DNA of 64,000 nt, taken from the NCBI GenBank assembly GCA_900450595.1, contig UGGS01000002.1, positions 620,001 through 684,000 of the forward strand, in the 5' to 3' direction. The translations under genes were made by a program, and so were the position numbers. This stretch comes from [Flavobacterium] thermophilum. GTDB taxonomy: Bacteria; Bacillota; Bacilli; Bacillales; Anoxybacillaceae. A model generated the notes under the pieces. That model was not told the DNA's origin. It was given only the letters and a program-made list of their open reading frames with translations, and did no database searches. Numbering within the stretch: the stretch's first letter is position 1; the number at the start of each line of letters is the position of its first letter. Of this stretch, positions 60,461 to 64,000 are shown piece after piece.

Positions 60461-61641
60461 TCCTCTTCTCCTTCCCCTTCCTTCTCCTCGGCCGCCAATT
60501 CCAAAAAAAGGCGCACGAGCTCTTCATCCGGTGTTTGTCCGCCGGTTTGACGTTCGTAAAAACGCCGGAACATTTCCACAAGGGAAAGCGGTTTGCGGTC
60601 TGTTTCAGCCGCCGCCTCCCGCTCCCGTTCCGGAAACACCGGGCGGATATGGATAAACCCTTGATGAAGCTTGCGCAGCCGTTGAATCTCTTCCATTGTC
60701 AACGGCTCGTTTACATGGATCTCTAAATCGATCCAGCACGACCGGTCTCTTCCTTCCTCGCACCAACGATACACTTGGGCAAGTCCGTCCGTCGCCTTCC
60801 AACGGACAAGCGGTTTGCCGGAAACAAGCGGAATCTCCGTCACGTTGGCCTTTCCGCCCGGCTGGACGTCGACAACCGTCACCGACTTGGTGTGCCCAGC
60901 TTCGGAAAAGCTGTAAGCAAGCGGTGAACCGGCGTAGCGCGCCGCCGTCTCCGCCCGTCTGACGTCCTGCGGGCGGTGCAAATGACCGAGCGCCACGTAT
61001 TGCGCCGCCCCGGGCAAACTGGCAGCCGCCACCGTATAGGCGCCGCCCACCTCAATCGGCCGCTCGGAATCGGACGTATGGCCGCCAGCCACGTATAGAT
61101 GGCTCATCACAACATTGACAGTTTCATCGGCAAATGAGGCGGCCATCGCAGCGAACAACGCCCGGATGCGGTCGTCGTACCGATCGCGAAGCGCGGTTTC
61201 CTTATGGTCGGATGACAATAGCTCAGCGAGCCGCGATTCAGACGGGTACGCCAACGGCGCAAGCATCATCGCCTCGCCGCACGACGGAACGTCAATTCGG
61301 CAAACTTCCGCCTGTGGGCGGCCAAAAAGGAAAATGTTGTAGTCGGAAAGCAGCGGCCGGGCGGCGCTGATGCGGTCCGGATGGTCATGGTTGCCGCTGA
61401 TGACCGCAACCGGACGCCGGCCTTTATCGGACAGTCGGGCCAAACTCTCGTAAAACAGCTGCTCCGCCGCCGCCGGCGGATTGACGGAATCGAACACATC
61501 GCCAGCCATCAAGACGACATCGATTTGTTCTTTTGCTACAATCTCGACAAGTTCGTCGATAAACGCCTCTTGCTCCGCCAACCGGCTTCGGCCTTCAAGC
61601 GTCCGCCCGAGATGCCAGTCTGCCGTATGCAAAATGCGCAT
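60457..61641 (-). CDS. sbcD: Exonuclease subunit SbcD
   Basis: Mre11-type metallophosphatase nuclease subunit, 394 residues. The metal-binding motifs are present: HTADWHLGR (5-13), GDVFDS, SGNHDHPDR, VVMSHLYVAGG and ALGHLHRPQ. It lies 18 bases after addA and overlaps sbcC by four bases (ATGA), so addA-sbcD-sbcC is one DNA-repair transcription unit. Confidence 0.95.
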   Translation of the reverse strand: MRILHTADWHLGRTLEGRSRLAEQEAFIDELVEIVAKEQIDVVLMAGDVFDSVNPPAAAEQLFYESLARLSDKGRRPVAVISGNHDHPDRISAARPLLSDYNIFLFGRPQAEVCRIDVPSCGEAMMLAPLAYPSESRLAELLSSDHKETALRDRYDDRIRALFAAMAASFADETVNVVMSHLYVAGGHTSDSERPIEVGGAYTVAAASLPGAAQYVALGHLHRPQDVRRAETAARYAGSPLAYSFSEAGHTKSVTVVDVQPGGKANVTEIPLVSGKPLVRWKATDGLAQVYRWCEEGRDRSCWIDLEIHVNEPLTMEEIQRLRKLHQGFIHIRPVFPEREREAAAETDRKPLSLVEMFRRFYERQTGGQTPDEELVRLFLELAAEEKEGEGEEE

Positions 61642-61659
61642 CGTCTTTCCCCCTCCGCG

Positions 61660-64000
61660 TCATTCCACCGCGATAATGTATTGGCCGTCAAACGAATACA
61701 AATAGCACTCCGCTACCGGCACGCGCCAAATTTGCTCAATCGCTTGCCGATACAGGCGCATTTGCGTTCCGTAGCGGCCGAGCAAAAAGCGGGCGGCCTC
61801 CTCTTTCTGGCCGGCAAAACGGCCGGTCACCTCATCCGTTTTATAGTCGATCATCACATAACCGCGCTCATCCGCAAACACACAGTCAATCACCCCTTGG
61901 ACAAGCACCCGGCGGTCGTCTTCCATCCCGTCATGCCCGTAAAGATGGGAAGCCGGAAGCCCTAGACTGAATGGCACTTCCCGGTGCACCTCGCGGGCGG
62001 CGCAAAGGCGGCGGCCGATATCCGTAGCGAAAAAGGCGGCGATCGCGGCCGCATCGACCGCTTCGGCTTGCTCGGCCGACAACAGCTCTTTTTCGATGAG
62101 CCGACCCATTTGCTCACGGATGGACGCTTCACTGACCGGCGCACGCAAGTCGAGATGGCGCATGACGATATGAAGCGCGGTTCCTTTTTCCATCGGCGTC
62201 AACGTTTTTTCCTGCATAAAGCGCGGCCGCGAGAAAATCGGCGCTGTTCCTTGGCGCAGCGGCCATTCACTCGCCAGCTCGCCAAACAGCACCCGTTGCT
62301 CTTTCAGCTCCGACACCGACTGTTTGGCGCGCACAATCGTCCCTTTTTCATAGCGATACCGCCATAACAAACGCCGCTCTGCTTCCTCTTTCCAGCCGCC
62401 GCCAGCCGGAACCGGGCGGCCATGTTCAAGCGCAGCGAGCACGCTCTCGTCCGCCTGGTCGGCAGCCGCCTCGCCGCTGCGCAGCTCGGCCGCGGGCACA
62501 ATGGCAATGCGCCATACGGACGGATGGGAGGCGATTTCATCCGGCGCCTTCTCTCCCGCTAAAATGCACCCGTCGCGGTGGCGAATGAGCGCCCGGCCGA
62601 TCCAGTCTAAATAGGAACGGGCCGATGCCCGCACATCGTCGGGAAGCAGCCATTCGCGTTCTCCCGCAACGCCTTTCCATTTTTCGATCTCCTTATCGGC
62701 ATCGTTGACCGCGGCGAGCAAATAAAGCTTCTCTTTCGCTCTTGTCAGCGCAACGTACAAAATGCGCATTTCCTCGGCGAGCAGCTCAAGCCGCTTTTTC
62801 ACTTGGATCGCCAGCAATGGCAGCGTTGGATAGCTGATGCGCAGCTGTGGGTGGACAAAACGGGCGCCAAAGCCGAGCTCTTTATCCAACAAGTACGGAT
62901 GATGCAAATCTCGCGTATAAAACGGGCGGGCGAGTCCGGCCAGAAAGACGACCGGAAACTCGAGCCCTTTGCTGCTATGGATCGTCATCACCCGCACGAC
63001 ATCTTCCTGCTCACCAAGCGGCCGGGCTGCTCCTAAATCATCGCCGCGCTCCTGCAGCCGCTCAATAAAGCGGAGAAAGCGGAACAGCCCGCGAAAGGCC
63101 GTCGATTCGTATTGGCGGGCGCGATCATACAAGGCGCGCAAATTGGCCTGCCGTTGCTTTCCACCCGGCAGCGCGCCGACAAAATCGTAAAATTGTGTAT
63201 CGCGATACAGCTGCCAGATGAGGTCGGCCAACGAGCGGCGGCGGGCCATCGTGCGCCAGCGCCCGAGCTGCTCCAAAAACGCGGCCGCTTTTTTCTTGGC
63301 GGCCTCCTCCTCATCCGTTTCCGCCGGCTTTTGCCGGAACAACTGAAGCGCCTCATAAAACGTTCCTTTTGGATCGGCGAGGCGGATCATGGCCAGCTCG
63401 TTTTCATCAAAGCGAAACAGCGGCGAGCGGAGCACAGCGGCGAGCGGAATGTCTTGGTGCGGGTTGTCAATGACTTTCAGAAGCGACAGCATCACCGAAA
63501 CTTCCGTCGCCTGAAAGTAGCCGGACGATAAATCGGCAGCCGCCGGAATGCCGTGCGCCTGCAGCTGCTCGATCATTTGCGGGGCGTTCGTCATCGAACG
63601 GACGAGCACAACGATGTCTCGGTACATGGCACGCCGCGGTTGCCCGCTTGAGCGGTCATGCACATAAAATGGCCGCGACACGATTTCTTTGATTTTCTCG
63701 GCCATTAGGCGCGCCTCCAGCTCGGAGCCCTCAAGCTCCGCTGCCTCTTCGTCCTCTTCTTCCGCCGCGCGCTGCCGGTTGATGATCATCACTTCCGGAA
63801 CAGTATCTGCCCCATCCGGATAATCGGCGCCATACTTAAGCTGGGCTGCTTCATCGTACGCCATCTCCCCAACGGTTTCCCCCATGATTTGTGCAAAAAG
63901 GAAGTTCGTGCCGTCCAGCACCTCGGCGCGGCTGCGGAAATTGCGCGCCAAATCAATTCTCATTCCCCCTGCGGCCCCATCAGCGGCAAACCGTTTGTAT
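61660..64000 (-). CDS. addA: ATP-dependent helicase/nuclease subunit A, C-terminal part (cut by window edge)
   Basis: Subunit of the AddAB recombination enzyme that resects double-strand breaks. About 779 of some 1,240 residues are in the window; the frame stays open to base 64000. Seen are helicase motifs such as IDLARNFRSR (motif IV region), VRVMTIHSSKGLEFPVVFLA (motif V) and ILYVALTRAKEKLYL (motif VI). The C-terminal nuclease domain reads QGVIDCVFADERGYVMIDYK, followed by TD. addB is expected upstream, outside the window. Confidence 0.94.
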   Translation of the reverse strand, partial: YKRFAADGAAGGMRIDLARNFRSRAEVLDGTNFLFAQIMGETVGEMAYDEAAQLKYGADYPDGADTVPEVMIINRQRAAEEEDEEAAELEGSELEARLMAEKIKEIVSRPFYVHDRSSGQPRRAMYRDIVVLVRSMTNAPQMIEQLQAHGIPAAADLSSGYFQATEVSVMLSLLKVIDNPHQDIPLAAVLRSPLFRFDENELAMIRLADPKGTFYEALQLFRQKPAETDEEEAAKKKAAAFLEQLGRWRTMARRRSLADLIWQLYRDTQFYDFVGALPGGKQRQANLRALYDRARQYESTAFRGLFRFLRFIERLQERGDDLGAARPLGEQEDVVRVMTIHSSKGLEFPVVFLAGLARPFYTRDLHHPYLLDKELGFGARFVHPQLRISYPTLPLLAIQVKKRLELLAEEMRILYVALTRAKEKLYLLAAVNDADKEIEKWKGVAGEREWLLPDDVRASARSYLDWIGRALIRHRDGCILAGEKAPDEIASHPSVWRIAIVPAAELRSGEAAADQADESVLAALEHGRPVPAGGGWKEEAERRLLWRYRYEKGTIVRAKQSVSELKEQRVLFGELASEWPLRQGTAPIFSRPRFMQEKTLTPMEKGTALHIVMRHLDLRAPVSEASIREQMGRLIEKELLSAEQAEAVDAAAIAAFFATDIGRRLCAAREVHREVPFSLGLPASHLYGHDGMEDDRRVLVQGVIDCVFADERGYVMIDYKTDEVTGRFAGQKEEAARFLLGRYGTQMRLYRQAIEQIWRVPVAECYLYSFDGQYIIAVE

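Overview
The window looks like chromosome of a thermophilic Geobacillus or Parageobacillus-type bacillus. The right 20 kb has the order asnO, yisN, yisL, yisK, yisI, gerPA-F, sbcC, sbcD, addA, as in Bacillus. The zinc alcohol dehydrogenase closely resembles the heat-stable enzyme of G. stearothermophilus. The organism sporulates (GerP proteins, a Spo0E-type phosphatase).

Layout. 1-10.5 kb: end of an iron alcohol dehydrogenase, the potABCD polyamine importer, and a SAM-riboswitch operon for methionine synthesis (yitJ-metH). 10.6-12.1 kb: a vapBC-type toxin-antitoxin pair whose two genes are both broken by IS605/IS1341-type sequences. 12.6-32.4 kb: an AT-rich block bounded by two near-identical, directly repeated short-chain dehydrogenase genes. 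It carries an FAD oxidase (lhgO), adhT, the RuMP genes hxlA and hxlB, a polyamine operon (nitrilase, two GNATs, speE, bpsA), the regulator hxlR, an intact IS110 element, an iron alcohol dehydrogenase, and zwf, gnd and pgi. Together hxlAB, pgi, zwf and gnd encode a complete dissimilatory RuMP cycle that oxidises formaldehyde to CO2; the two alcohol dehydrogenases could supply or remove the aldehyde. 32.6-42 kb: a broken heme monooxygenase gene, an O-methyltransferase, and a maltodextrin locus (malR-like regulator, membrane-anchored alpha-amylase, ABC transporter, AraC regulator). 42-54 kb: MATE exporter, asnO, a FIST-PAS-GGDEF-EAL protein, yisL, yisK, yisI, a DUF418 protein and an acyl-CoA ligase. 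54-57 kb: two GerPF-like paralogues and the gerP operon. 57-64 kb: sbcC, sbcD and the C-terminal part of addA.

Most interesting signals. (1) A 29-bp motif occurs before hxlA, before the polyamine operon, before hxlR and before the iron alcohol dehydrogenase. In three of the four sites it ends in the -35 element, 17 bp before a -10 element. This suggests one HxlR regulon joining formaldehyde and polyamine genes. (2) The IS110 5' region folds into two loops carrying guide segments that match its own target flanks and element end, so a bridge RNA can be read directly. (3) A 102-bp miniature derivative of that IS110 and a 127-nt cloverleaf-folding sequence sit between gerPE and gerPF. (4) The 12.6-32.4 kb block looks like a Campbell-type integration through the dehydrogenase gene.

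Limits: starts were chosen by ribosome-binding sites and remembered family sequences. Base composition was judged by eye, and no database search was run.
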